Part shown: in pieces, positions 55,575 through 63,991 of the stretch | How positions within the stretch are numbered: the first letter of the stretch is position 1 | Layout of the letters: every line of letters starts with the position of its first letter | Source: Rhodospirillaceae bacterium | Lineage (GTDB): Bacteria > Pseudomonadota > Alphaproteobacteria > CACIAM-22H2 | Direction of reading: 5' to 3' | Assembly (NCBI GenBank): GCA_022843945.1 | Contig: JALHMR010000004.1 | Location: 124,001 to 188,000, forward strand | DNA: 64,000 nucleotides | Translations under genes and position numbers: made by a program | The notes under the pieces: model-generated | The model's database searches: none | Seen by the model: the letters and a program-made list of their open reading frames with translations, nothing else | Told to the model about the DNA's origin: nothing

Positions 55575-57002
55575 TCAGCTGCGCCCGTAAGTGTCCTCGA
55601 TGCGGACAATGTCGTCCTCGCCGAGATAGCCGCCGGACTGCACCTCGATCAGGTGCAGGTCGTCGCTGCCGATATTCTCCAGCCGGTGGACCGTGCCGAC
55701 CGGGATGTAGGTCGACTGGTTCTCGCGCAGCACGAGAAAGTCCTCGCCGCGCGTGACGCGGGCCGTGCCTTGCACCACCACCCAGTGCTCGGCGCGCTGG
55801 GCATGCTTCTGCAGCGAGAGCTTGGCACCCGGCTTGACCACGATGCGCTTCACCTGGAAGCGCGCCCCGGCATCGACGCCGGTATAGCTGCCCCACGGAC
55901 GATGGACCGTCTTGTGGATCGTCGCCTCGCTGCGGCCCTTGGCCTTGAGCGTGTCGACGATCTTCTTGACGTCCTGGGCGCGATCCTTGGCTGCCGCCAG
56001 CACCACGTCGTCGGTGACCACGACCACGATGTTGTCGAGGCCGACCGTCGCCAGCAGCATGCCGTTGGTGGTCCGGAGGTAGGCGTTCTTGGTGTCGTGG
56101 GCGATGACGTCGCCCACCGTGACGTTGCCGTCGGCATCGCGCTCGCCCACATCCCAGAGCGCCGACCAGGCGCCGACGTCGTTCCAGCCGAGATCGGCGG
56201 GCACCACCGCGGCGCGCTTGGTCTTCTCCATCACGGCGTAGTCGATGGAGATCGACGGCGAGGCGGAAAAGGCATCCTTGTCCAGGCGCAGGAAGTCGAG
56301 ATCGCCCGCCGCGCCCTCGATCGCCTTGCTGGCTGCCTCGGCGACCTTGGGCTGGTGTGCCTTGAGCTCGTCGATATAGAGCCGCGCCGGGAACAGGAAC
56401 ATGCCGGAGTTCCACGACCAGATGCCTTCGGCGAGATAGGTCTTGGCGGTGGCCAAGTCGGGCTTCTCGACAAAGCGCTCGATGCTGTAGGTGTCGTTCG
56501 CGCCGTCGAGAGCCGGTCCGCGCTTGATGTAGCCGTAGCCGGTCTCGGGTGTCTTGGGCACCAGGCCGAAGGCGACGAGACGCCCTTTGCGCGCGGCGGC
56601 GGCGGCCGTCTCGATCGCGCGCCCGAAGACCGCGACGTCACGAATAATGTGATCGGAGGGCAGGACGAGCAGCAGCGCGTCGGGATCCTCGCGCAGGATG
56701 AGGATGGCGGCGGCGGCGACCGCCGGTGCCGTGTTGCGCGCCGCCGGTTCGAGGACGATGGCGCGCGGCTTCATGTCGAGCTGGCGCAGCTGCTCGGCGA
56801 TGATGAAGCGGTGGTCGTCATTGCACACCACGACGGGGGCGGCGAAGCCGTTGCCCTTGACCCGGCCCAGCGTGTCCTGGAGCAGGCTCTTTTCGCTGAC
56901 CAGCGGCAGGAGCTGCTTGGGATAGAGCTCGCGCGACAGGGGCCAGAGCCGGGTGCCCGCACCCCCCGACAGAATCACCGGCCAGATCGAACCTTTTGCC
57001 AT
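55575..57002 (-). CDS. manC: mannose-1-phosphate guanylyltransferase/mannose-6-phosphate isomerase (ManC/AlgA type)
   Basis: This 475-residue bifunctional type II enzyme makes GDP-mannose for polysaccharides. The N-terminal nucleotidyltransferase carries ILSGGAGTRLWPLSRELYPKQ (pyrophosphorylase signature, split residues 10-30) and LLLVLPSDHIIRD, with FVEKPDLATAKTYL as the sugar-binding loop. The C-terminal cupin-type isomerase domain carries VHRPWGSYTGVD, QKHAQRAEHWVVVQG and YIPVGTVHRLEN. Length is normal. The gene has normal high GC, unlike the island it borders, so it belongs to the resident genome. Confidence 0.95.
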   Translation of the reverse strand: MAKGSIWPVILSGGAGTRLWPLSRELYPKQLLPLVSEKSLLQDTLGRVKGNGFAAPVVVCNDDHRFIIAEQLRQLDMKPRAIVLEPAARNTAPAVAAAAILILREDPDALLLVLPSDHIIRDVAVFGRAIETAAAAARKGRLVAFGLVPKTPETGYGYIKRGPALDGANDTYSIERFVEKPDLATAKTYLAEGIWSWNSGMFLFPARLYIDELKAHQPKVAEAASKAIEGAAGDLDFLRLDKDAFSASPSISIDYAVMEKTKRAAVVPADLGWNDVGAWSALWDVGERDADGNVTVGDVIAHDTKNAYLRTTNGMLLATVGLDNIVVVVTDDVVLAAAKDRAQDVKKIVDTLKAKGRSEATIHKTVHRPWGSYTGVDAGARFQVKRIVVKPGAKLSLQKHAQRAEHWVVVQGTARVTRGEDFLVLRENQSTYIPVGTVHRLENIGSDDLHLIEVQSGGYLGEDDIVRIEDTYGRS

Positions 57003-57190
57003 CGTCTTCCGTACCTTGCGAACCGCTTCAACGCAACCGGCGGCCCCCGATCATTCCCTCATCTTGAGGCGAAATGATGGTGCGGGGCTAGGCGGGCGCC
57101 CAGGGAGGGTCGGGATATTCCGGCCTACGCCGATCGTTCCGCCGCCTTACCGTTTGGACGCTGGGCGCTCTTTGCCGCTAGGATGACGTC

Positions 57191-58081
57191 GTGATTCTGG
57201 TTTTCGGCTCGATCAACGTGGATCTCGTCTTCGCCCTGCCGTCCCTGCCGCGGCCGGGCGAGACGGTGCTGGGCACGGGCTATCGCTCGGTTCCTGGCGG
57301 CAAGGGCGCCAACCAGGCCGTGGCCGCCGCCCGGGACGGGGCCAAGGTCGCCATGGTCGGGCGGGTCGGCCGCGACCCGTTCGGCGCGATGATGCGCGAG
57401 AGCCTGCGCGAGGCCGGTGTCGATGCCGCGGGCGTGCTCGACAGCGAAGCGCCGACCGGCTGTGCCGCCGTGTGCGTCGACGCCGAGGGCCGCAACCTGA
57501 TCGCCGTGGCCGGCGGCGCCAACCTGCTGGCCCGGGCCGCCAACGTGCCGGACGCGCTGCTTGGGCCGGAGACCACCGTTCTGCTGCAGATGGAAGTGCC
57601 CGTCGCCGAGGTCCAGGCGATCGCCCGCCGCGCCAAGGCGAAGGGGGCGCGGGTCGTGCTCAATCTCGGGCCGGCGCTGAAGCTGCCGCTGGACACGTTC
57701 CGCGACATCGACGTGCTGGTGGCCAACGAGATCGAGGCGACGACGCTGCAGGCCGGAGACGCCTCGGCGCTGGCGCAGGCCCTGTCGACGACCGTCATCG
57801 TCACCCTGGGCGAGAAAGGGGCGGTCGCCGCAACCCCGCAGGAAGGCTGGACGATCGGCGCGCTGCCGGTCAAGGCGGTGGACACCACGGCGGCCGGCGA
57901 CAGCTTCTGCGGCGCGCTGGGAGCCGCACTCGATCGGGGTGCCACGCTGCCCGAGGCGCTGCGCCGGGCCAGTGTCGCGGCCGGCCTCGCCTGCCTGGTG
58001 CCCGGCGCCCAGCCGAGCCTGCCGGCGACCCGGGACATCGACAAGCGGCTGAACGACTTAGCGCCGGCGCGCCGTCTCTGA
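57191..58081 (+). CDS. rbsK: ribokinase
   Basis: This 296-residue PfkB-family sugar kinase opens MILVFGSINVDLVFALPSLP. Diagnostic ribokinase features are VPGGKGANQAVAAARDGAKV, MVGRVGRDPFG, the potassium-site region and the catalytic DTTAAGDSFCGALGAAL. It phosphorylates D-ribose or a related pentose at O5 with ATP. It starts with GTG at 57191. No ribose transporter is beside it. Its end overlaps the end of the convergent permease gene by 24 nt. Confidence 0.92.
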   Translation: MILVFGSINVDLVFALPSLPRPGETVLGTGYRSVPGGKGANQAVAAARDGAKVAMVGRVGRDPFGAMMRESLREAGVDAAGVLDSEAPTGCAAVCVDAEGRNLIAVAGGANLLARAANVPDALLGPETTVLLQMEVPVAEVQAIARRAKAKGARVVLNLGPALKLPLDTFRDIDVLVANEIEATTLQAGDASALAQALSTTVIVTLGEKGAVAATPQEGWTIGALPVKAVDTTAAGDSFCGALGAALDRGATLPEALRRASVAAGLACLVPGAQPSLPATRDIDKRLNDLAPARRL

Positions 58082-58930
58082 GCGCGCGCGCGGATCGAGA
58101 TGCGCCTGCAACGCGTCGCCCAGCAGGTTGCAGGCGGCCACCGTCAATAAAATCAACAGGCCGGGCCAGATCGCCAGCATCGGCGCCGTGCCGATCACCT
58201 CCTGGGCGTTGGTCAGCATGTTGCCCCAGCTCGGCACCGGCGGCTGGATGCCCAAGCCTAAGAAACTCAACACCGATTCGAAGAGGATGACGCCGCCCAC
58301 GGCGAGCGTGGTGGCGACGATGATCGGCGTCACCGCATTGGGCAGGATATGGACGAACATGATGCGTGGCGCGCTGGCTCCTAAGGCCATGGCGGCGCGC
58401 ACGAAATCCTGGCCGAGCAGGCTTAAGGTGGCGCCGCGCACCAGCCGCGCCACGGTCGTCCAGCCGACCAGGGTGATGATCAGGATGATCCTGTAAAGGC
58501 TGGCCGATTCCGACTGCGCCAGGGAGGTGAGACCGAGCTTGGAGAAATCGACAGCGGCCAGCACGATGAGCAGCGGCAGAAGCGGCAGCGCAATCACCCC
58601 ATCCGTCAGCCGCATCAGAATCCCGTCGAGCCGGCCGCCGAAATACCCGGCGAGCAGACCCACGAGAGTGCCGACGAGCGCAGCCGCGAGAGCCGCGACG
58701 AGACCCACAGAGAGCGAGACACGTCCGCCATACAGCAGCCGCAGGAGCACGTCGCGTCCCAGGTCGTCGGTGCCCAACGGGTGCGACCACGAAGGAGATT
58801 CAAAACGCGCCAGCAGATCGACCTCCTCGGGATTGTGACCGAGCCCCCAGGCGATCAGCGGAGCGGCCAGCGACAGCACCGCCAGCGTCGCGATCACCGC
58901 CGCCGCCGCCCAGGTCAGCCGGCGGTTCAT
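58058..58930 (-). CDS. DppC-type ABC transporter permease
   Basis: This 290-residue permease has six helices. The HPLGTDDLGRDVLLRLLYGGRVSL periplasmic motif and the EAA loop DFVRAAMALGASAPRIMFVHILPNAV (residues about 165-190) mark it as a DppC/OppC homologue. It overlaps the upstream DppB-type gene by an ATGA. No ATPase gene follows; the next gene is the convergent ribokinase. It must therefore borrow ATPases from elsewhere or be paired with distant genes. Confidence 0.93.
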   Translation of the reverse strand: MNRRLTWAAAAVIATLAVLSLAAPLIAWGLGHNPEEVDLLARFESPSWSHPLGTDDLGRDVLLRLLYGGRVSLSVGLVAALAAALVGTLVGLLAGYFGGRLDGILMRLTDGVIALPLLPLLIVLAAVDFSKLGLTSLAQSESASLYRIILIITLVGWTTVARLVRGATLSLLGQDFVRAAMALGASAPRIMFVHILPNAVTPIIVATTLAVGGVILFESVLSFLGLGIQPPVPSWGNMLTNAQEVIGTAPMLAIWPGLLILLTVAACNLLGDALQAHLDPRARSETARRR

Positions 58931-59907
58931 CGCGGCCGCTCCAGGCCGCCCCATTCCGCACCGCCAAAGCCGATGCGCGGGTCGAGCCAGGCGTAGGCGA
59001 GATCCGCCGCCAGATTGCCGATCAGGGTAAGCAGGGTGGCGAAGAGCAGCCCGACCAGCGCCAGGTTGTAGTCGTTGCCCATCACCGCGTCGAAGATCAG
59101 CTTGCCCATGCCGGGATAGGCGAACATCGTCTCGGTGACCAGCGCCCCCGAGAACAGCCCGCCGAAGCCCAGCGCCACGATGGTGGTCACCGGGATCATG
59201 GCGTTGGGCAGCGCGTGGCGCACCAGCACGCGCGGCAGGCTTGCGCCCTTGGCGTGGGCGGTGCGCACCCAGTCCTGGCGCATGGCCTCGAGCATCGCCG
59301 CGCGGGTGTAGCGCGCATAGATGCCGGCCTCGACCACGGCCAGCGTCGCCACCGGCAGAATGAGATGCCGCAAGCCCTCCCAGAAGCCGCCGCTGGTGGC
59401 GATGCCGCCCGCCGGCAGCCAGCCCAGGGTCACGGCGAAGACCAGGATGAAGATCAGCGCCAGCCAGAAGGTCGGCGTCGACACCGCCAGGAAGGCATAG
59501 AGATTGACCAGGCCGTCGACCAGGCCGCCGGGCCGCGCGGCGCCGATCACGCCCAGCGGAATGCCGATGGCCAGGGCCAGGAGAAAGGCGGCGGTCATCA
59601 GCGCCGCGGTGTTGGCCAGGCGCGGGCCGATGACCTCGAGCACCGGCCGGGAGAAGCCGCGGCTGTAGCCGAAATCGCCGGCGAGCGCGTCACCCGCCCA
59701 GGCGGCGTAGCGCGCCAGCAGCGGCCGGTCGAGGCCGTAGACTTCGCGCAGGCGCTGGGCGTCCTCGGCGGTGAGGCGTGGGTTGGAGTTGATCATCAGG
59801 TCGATGGGATCGCCCGGCATCAGCCCGATCAGCCCGTAGACCACGAAGGACATCGCGGCGAGCACGACGAGGCTCTGCAGCGCGCGATGGACGAGGAAGC
59901 GGATCAT
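58927..59907 (-). CDS. DppB-type ABC transporter permease
   Basis: This 326-residue permease starts MIRFLVHRALQSLVVLAAMSFVV and contains YGLDRPLLARYAAWAGDALAGDFGYS and the EAA loop DWVRTAHAKGASLPRVLVRHALPNAM. The ATG at 59907 was chosen from the family N-terminus. It pairs with the overlapping DppC-type gene. Its binding-protein gene (61009-62667, same strand) is separated from it by about 1.1 kb holding an opposite-strand gene. Confidence 0.93.
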   Translation of the reverse strand: MIRFLVHRALQSLVVLAAMSFVVYGLIGLMPGDPIDLMINSNPRLTAEDAQRLREVYGLDRPLLARYAAWAGDALAGDFGYSRGFSRPVLEVIGPRLANTAALMTAAFLLALAIGIPLGVIGAARPGGLVDGLVNLYAFLAVSTPTFWLALIFILVFAVTLGWLPAGGIATSGGFWEGLRHLILPVATLAVVEAGIYARYTRAAMLEAMRQDWVRTAHAKGASLPRVLVRHALPNAMIPVTTIVALGFGGLFSGALVTETMFAYPGMGKLIFDAVMGNDYNLALVGLLFATLLTLIGNLAADLAYAWLDPRIGFGGAEWGGLERPR

Positions 59908-60366
59908 CGCGTCAACATAGCCTTCGCGGCGTTGATCCGCCAATTGCGGCAATCAAGACGCGCATCCGTCGGCGGTACGCGTTTATGGTACAGATGCGAT
60001 ACATTTGGGATAGGTTGAGATACGGGTGGTTCGCAAATTGCCGTATGCGTTCAACGGTCTGCAAGCCCCCTTCGGAGATGCCGAATGAAAGACACAAAGC
60101 CACTGTCTCGCCGTAATGCCACGAAAACCGGGCCTAAGTAGCATGCCGGCGGCTGGCGTACCGGGCAAAAAGCAGCGTCCCGGCGGGCCGCCGACCCGCC
60201 GGAGACGAGGAACAGGAGTTCACCATGTCAAAGAGCCAACCCAGACATATGGAAGACAATTTGGCTATTACAAGCCCCTGAGCAGCAGCGGGAAGACGGT
60301 GCTGAGCGTCACCGGCAGTTCGGCTCGTGCTAGTCTGCCCGCCGCGACTCGTTGCCGGGGGCGCGA
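59908..60366. other. 459-nt interval without a convincing gene
   Basis: The interval lies between the DppB-type permease start and a plus-strand unknown gene. It holds an 18-codon frame MKDTKPLSRRNATKTGPK (60085-60141), a GC-rich hairpin with arms CCGGCGGG and CCCGCCGG (60180-60202, extended by CGTC/GACG), and a second 18-codon frame at 60225-60281 with a good ribosome site. An 89-codon frame over 60116-60385 has no recognisable homology. The interval probably belongs to inserted or decayed DNA. No promoter could be assigned confidently. Confidence 0.5.
60225..60281 (+). other. 18-codon reading frame with good ribosome site
   Basis: ATG at 60225 is preceded by AGGAACAGGAG and encodes MSKSQPRHMEDNLAITSP before TGA. 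The start resembles small basic bacterial proteins that begin MxKxQxR, but the rest does not continue that pattern, so it may be a frameshifted remnant. It follows a stable hairpin by 22 nt. Coding status is uncertain. Confidence 0.3.
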
Positions 60367-60999
60367 ATGTTTAATCCGAGTCTGATGATCGCGCTGGGGA
60401 CGGTCTTCGGTGCCGTGTTTGTGCTCGTTAGCGCACCATGGCTCGGCGTCCTTTCCAAAGACGGCGCATGGGTCGGCCTCGGCGGGTGGGCGCAGGCTAT
60501 CGGCTCTGTGATCGCCGTTCTCGCTGCTGCCTATGTGCCATGGCGCATCGCTAAAGAGCGTGCCGCCGCCGCCGAACAAGAACGACGTTTCAAAGCGCGC
60601 AGCCTTGCAATCGCGCTTTATCCAGAATTGACGGAGCTTAAGGAAAAGCTACGCGCGGCTACCACGGCCCTCGATCTTATCGGAAGCGACTTACCGCTCA
60701 GCGTTTTTGATCCTCGCACTAAGCTAGCTGTTGAAATACCGCCGGTGATTACCGGGTGCATTTTTGAGTTCTACCTCTTACGTGAAGTAGGGGACGAAAT
60801 TCAGCAGGTGCTGGCATTCGTCCGGCAGTTCAATCGAATGGTTGCACAATGGGACAACACGAAAGTTCCCAAGAAGGCGAGCGTGCAGGAGGCGCGGCAG
60901 TTTATGTACGAAACTCTGGAGCCTCATCTGAGACAAGCCCGGGAGCGCTGCAACGGCGCGATCAAGGGACTTGCCCCCATTCACGACCAACCCGCCTAG
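60367..60999 (+). CDS. membrane-anchored hypothetical protein
   Basis: This 210-residue protein has two N-terminal transmembrane helices (about residues 5-24 and 37-56, including GWAQAIGSVIAVLAAAYVPW). A basic, coiled-coil-prone segment (RIAKERAAAAEQERRFKAR) follows, then a cytosolic helical domain. No known enzymatic motif is visible. The overall plan of two helices plus a helical cytosolic part resembles many accessory-region hypotheticals. Base composition is lower than the flanks (row 60601 is 52% G+C). It lies in opposite orientation within an ABC transporter gene set, suggesting insertion. Confidence 0.7.
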   Translation: MFNPSLMIALGTVFGAVFVLVSAPWLGVLSKDGAWVGLGGWAQAIGSVIAVLAAAYVPWRIAKERAAAAEQERRFKARSLAIALYPELTELKEKLRAATTALDLIGSDLPLSVFDPRTKLAVEIPPVITGCIFEFYLLREVGDEIQQVLAFVRQFNRMVAQWDNTKVPKKASVQEARQFMYETLEPHLRQARERCNGAIKGLAPIHDQPA

Positions 61000-61008
61000 C
61001 CTAATCAG

Positions 61009-62667
61009 CTACCGCGCCCGCCAGTTCTCGATCCACTGGGTGGTCGTGATCTGGTGTCCCGTGGGCTCGATGCCGGTCAGCCACTTGGGCGTCACGAAGG
61101 GATCGGAGCGGAAGAAGAGCGGCAGGACCGCGATCTCCTGCATGTAGATCTCCTGCACCCGCCGCCACAGGCCACGGCGTGCCTCGCGGTCGAGCTCGAC
61201 CTCGATCCGCTCGATCAGCGAATCCATCTCCGCGTTGCGCAGGGCCGGATTGTTCTGGCCCGAGTAGTTGTTCTCGGCCGTCGGGATCGAAGCGGAATGC
61301 AGGGTCGAGCGCGGCACGCTCTCGGGGCTGCTCAGCCAGGCGTACATGACCATCGCGCTCCAGGTCCGCCGCCGCACGGTCTCGCCGAAGAGCACGCGCG
61401 GCGGCTCATTGCGCAGCCGCACGTCTATGCCGACCCGCCGCCACTGGCTCTGCAGCACCTGCTGCACGGCCTCGCGCGTACGGTTGCCGGCCGTGGTCAT
61501 CAGCTCGAAGATCAGGCGCTCGCCCTTGTCGTTGTGGCGGAAGCCGTTCTGCATCTTCGACCAGCCGGCCTCGTCGAGCAGACGGGCCGCGCGCGCCGCG
61601 TCGAACGGATATCCAGGCAGGTCGGTCGCGGCGATCCAGTCGAGCGGGTTGACGAAGGAGTGGGCCACCGGCTGCTTGCCCTCGAAGAGCTGGCGGGCAA
61701 TGGCGGCGCGGTCGATGCTGACCAGCAGCGCCTCGCGCACCCGCCGGTCCTTGAGGATCGGGTTGTCGAGGTTGAGGTCGATATGCTCGTAGATCAGCCC
61801 GGGCTTGTAGCGGATGTCGAAACGCGCCGCATGGCGCTTCTCGAAGGCCAGCCCCTGGTCCAAGGACAGGCCCAGCTCGCCAGCGATGTAGTCGATCGAG
61901 CCCGAGAGCAGGTTGGCCTCGAGCGCCGCGGTGTTCTCGATGGCGCGCACCGTGATCTTGTTGAAATAAGGCCTGGTGCCGTACCAGGTCGGGTTGGGCT
62001 CCAGCACCACGTGCGAGCCGAGCGCCACGCTCGTGATGCGGTAGGGCCCGTGATAGAGGCCGGGATTGGTGGTGTCGGAATCGTAGGCGGTGCGCCGCCG
62101 ATAATTCTCAGGATCGGAAAAATGTGGCCGCTCCAGGTGGGCGGGCAGCGGCTCCAGCGCGAAGTACGAGTTGTAGTCGAAGCGCACCTTGTCGACATGG
62201 ACGGTGAAGCTCTTGCGGTCGTGAGCTTCGATGCGCTGGATGCGGCGGAACGGCTCGCCCTCGGGGACGCCGCTCCTGGGATGGCGACCGACTTCCCAGC
62301 CGAAGACGATGTCGTCGACACTCACCGGCGTGCCGTCGCCCCATGTCGCCTCGGGCTGGATTGTGTAGCGGATGGTCATGCCCTTGCCGCCTTCCGGCAG
62401 GTCCACGACCTTGGCCAGGCCGTTCTCGATGGTCGGCAACTCGGTGCACAGCAGGCAGACGAGCTTCCAGTCCTTGTCGTAGACGATCATCGGCTTACGC
62501 GTCATCGCCAGGATGTAGCTCTTGGCGGCCATCGACTCGATGTAGGGATTGAAATTCGCCGGGAACTGGGTGATGCCGATGACCAGCTCGTCCTTGGCGC
62601 CCGGTGTCTGCGCGGCGGACGGCCCGTTCAGTGCGGCAAGGACGGCGAGAGCGGCAAGAAGGCGCAT
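61009..62667 (-). CDS. family 5 ABC substrate-binding protein
   Basis: This 552-residue periplasmic binding protein has a signal peptide (MRLLAALAVLAALNGPSAAQ). SBP_bac_5 hallmarks are GITQFPANFNPYIESMAAK, TIQPEATWGDGTPVSVDDIVFGWE and LKDRRVREALLVSIDRAAIA. Two cysteines in LVCLLCTELPT are unusual for the family. It directly overlaps the cupin gene by one base and belongs with the DppB/DppC permeases further along the same strand. The ligand is unknown; linkage to hydroxypyruvate isomerase and cupin genes hints at a carbohydrate-related compound. Confidence 0.92.
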   Translation of the reverse strand: MRLLAALAVLAALNGPSAAQTPGAKDELVIGITQFPANFNPYIESMAAKSYILAMTRKPMIVYDKDWKLVCLLCTELPTIENGLAKVVDLPEGGKGMTIRYTIQPEATWGDGTPVSVDDIVFGWEVGRHPRSGVPEGEPFRRIQRIEAHDRKSFTVHVDKVRFDYNSYFALEPLPAHLERPHFSDPENYRRRTAYDSDTTNPGLYHGPYRITSVALGSHVVLEPNPTWYGTRPYFNKITVRAIENTAALEANLLSGSIDYIAGELGLSLDQGLAFEKRHAARFDIRYKPGLIYEHIDLNLDNPILKDRRVREALLVSIDRAAIARQLFEGKQPVAHSFVNPLDWIAATDLPGYPFDAARAARLLDEAGWSKMQNGFRHNDKGERLIFELMTTAGNRTREAVQQVLQSQWRRVGIDVRLRNEPPRVLFGETVRRRTWSAMVMYAWLSSPESVPRSTLHSASIPTAENNYSGQNNPALRNAEMDSLIERIEVELDREARRGLWRRVQEIYMQEIAVLPLFFRSDPFVTPKWLTGIEPTGHQITTTQWIENWRAR

Positions 62668-63143
62668 CAGTAGGGCGTGCCGTCGCGGCGCGTGGCGACG
62701 TATTTGCCGTCGATCTGGCTGGCCCGCATGTCGACGTCGGGATACTCGGCCCCGTCACCCGGCGTGCGGTCGCCGACCTCCAGGTACTTCGCGGTCTTGC
62801 CGCTCTTGTTGATCAGGTGATGGCCGTCGGGTTTGCCGGCGGGAAAGCCGGCGCACATGCCGGGCCTGAGCAGGGTCTCGCCGGCATCGGTGACCAGGGT
62901 GATCTCGCCCTCGACCACGTAGACGAACTCGTCCTGCCTGTGGTGCCAGTGGCGCTGCGAGGACCAGCAGCCGGGCGGCAACTCGGTGAGATTCACCCCG
63001 AAATTGGTGAGGCCCGCGGCGTTGCCGAGTGCGTATTTGACGCGGTTGGCGCAGGGGCCGGCGAATTCGGGCGGATAAGCGGAACCGATCCGTTTGGGCG
63101 CGGTTTGCGGATCGATGACGGGTGACGAGGGCTTGGCGGTCAT
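62667..63143 (-). CDS. cupin domain protein
   Basis: This 158-residue protein has one cupin_2 barrel. The metal-binding first motif is WHHRQDEFVYVVEGEITLV (His, His and Glu ligands), and the second motif is PDGHHLINKSGKTAKYLEVG with the fourth-ligand histidine. The family includes sugar isomerases, dioxygenases and sensors, and this one resembles small-molecule-handling single-domain cupins. It sits 68 nt after the hydroxypyruvate isomerase gene and overlaps the binding-protein gene, so the three are probably one transcript. Confidence 0.88.
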   Translation of the reverse strand: MTAKPSSPVIDPQTAPKRIGSAYPPEFAGPCANRVKYALGNAAGLTNFGVNLTELPPGCWSSQRHWHHRQDEFVYVVEGEITLVTDAGETLLRPGMCAGFPAGKPDGHHLINKSGKTAKYLEVGDRTPGDGAEYPDVDMRASQIDGKYVATRRDGTPY

Positions 63144-63211
63144 GTCAGCTCCCTGCTCCTTCGCCGAGCGTAGCGAGCCAGGGAAGGGGTCACAAGCCGC
63201 CTTTGGGGTGA

Positions 63212-63991
63212 TCAGCGCCGATAGGGCGCGAACCAGTCCAAGGTCTCAGCCGTCGGTTTGCTCGGCGTGTATTCGGCGCCCGTCCAGCCGGTATAGGCGC
63301 TGCGCTCGATGCAGGCGAAGATCGAGGCGTGGTTGATCTCGCCGGTCCCCGGCTCGTGGCGGCCGGGTGTGTCGGCGAACTGCACATGGGCGATGCGCGG
63401 CAGCAGGCGCTCGAAGCTGGGGATCAGCTCTCCCTGCATGCGCTGCATGTGATAGAAATCGAACTGCAGCGCGACGTTCTTTTCCCCGCATTCGTCGATC
63501 AGCGCCAGCGCTTCGGCCGGGCGCGAGAGGAAGAAGCCGGGGATGTCCCAGGTGTTGATCGGCTCGAGGCACACGGTGAGGCCGATATCGGCCATGAGAC
63601 GCGCGGCGCGGCGGATATTCTCCAGGAAAGTGTCGCGCGCGGCCTTGAGGTCCGCCCCCGGCGCGTGGCGCCCCGCCACCAGATGCATGCGCTTCGCCCC
63701 CAGGGCCGCCGCATAGCGCTTGGCCGTCTCCAGCCCGGCCTTCATCTCCTCCACCCGGTCGGGCAGCGAAGCGATGCCGCGATCGCCCTTGGCGCCGTCG
63801 CCGGCCGGCGAGTTGATCAGCACTGTTTCGACGCCGGCCTTCATTTGCGCGGCGACCACATCCTCAACGGGAAACGCGTAGGCGTACTGGATCTCCACGG
63901 CCTTGAAGCCGTGGCCCGCCGCCGCGCCGAAGCGCTGCAGGAACGGGATCTCCTGGTACATCGTCGAGATATTGGCGGAGAAGCGGAGCAT
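63212..63991 (-). CDS. hyi: hydroxypyruvate isomerase (Hyi/OtnI family)
   Basis: This 259-residue xylose-isomerase-like TIM barrel starts MLRFSANISTMYQEIPFLQRF. It carries the Hyi signature GHGFKAVEIQYAYAF, CLEPINTWDIPGFF, QFDFYHMQRMQGEL, HVQFADTPGRHEPGTGEI and GWTGAEYTP. The metal-binding Glu, Asp, His and Glu are in these segments. It interconverts hydroxypyruvate and tartronate semialdehyde, or acts as 2-oxo-tetronate isomerase in relatives. It is the first visible gene of the minus-strand transporter operon; the promoter would lie past the right window edge. Confidence 0.93.
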   Translation of the reverse strand: MLRFSANISTMYQEIPFLQRFGAAAGHGFKAVEIQYAYAFPVEDVVAAQMKAGVETVLINSPAGDGAKGDRGIASLPDRVEEMKAGLETAKRYAAALGAKRMHLVAGRHAPGADLKAARDTFLENIRRAARLMADIGLTVCLEPINTWDIPGFFLSRPAEALALIDECGEKNVALQFDFYHMQRMQGELIPSFERLLPRIAHVQFADTPGRHEPGTGEINHASIFACIERSAYTGWTGAEYTPSKPTAETLDWFAPYRR

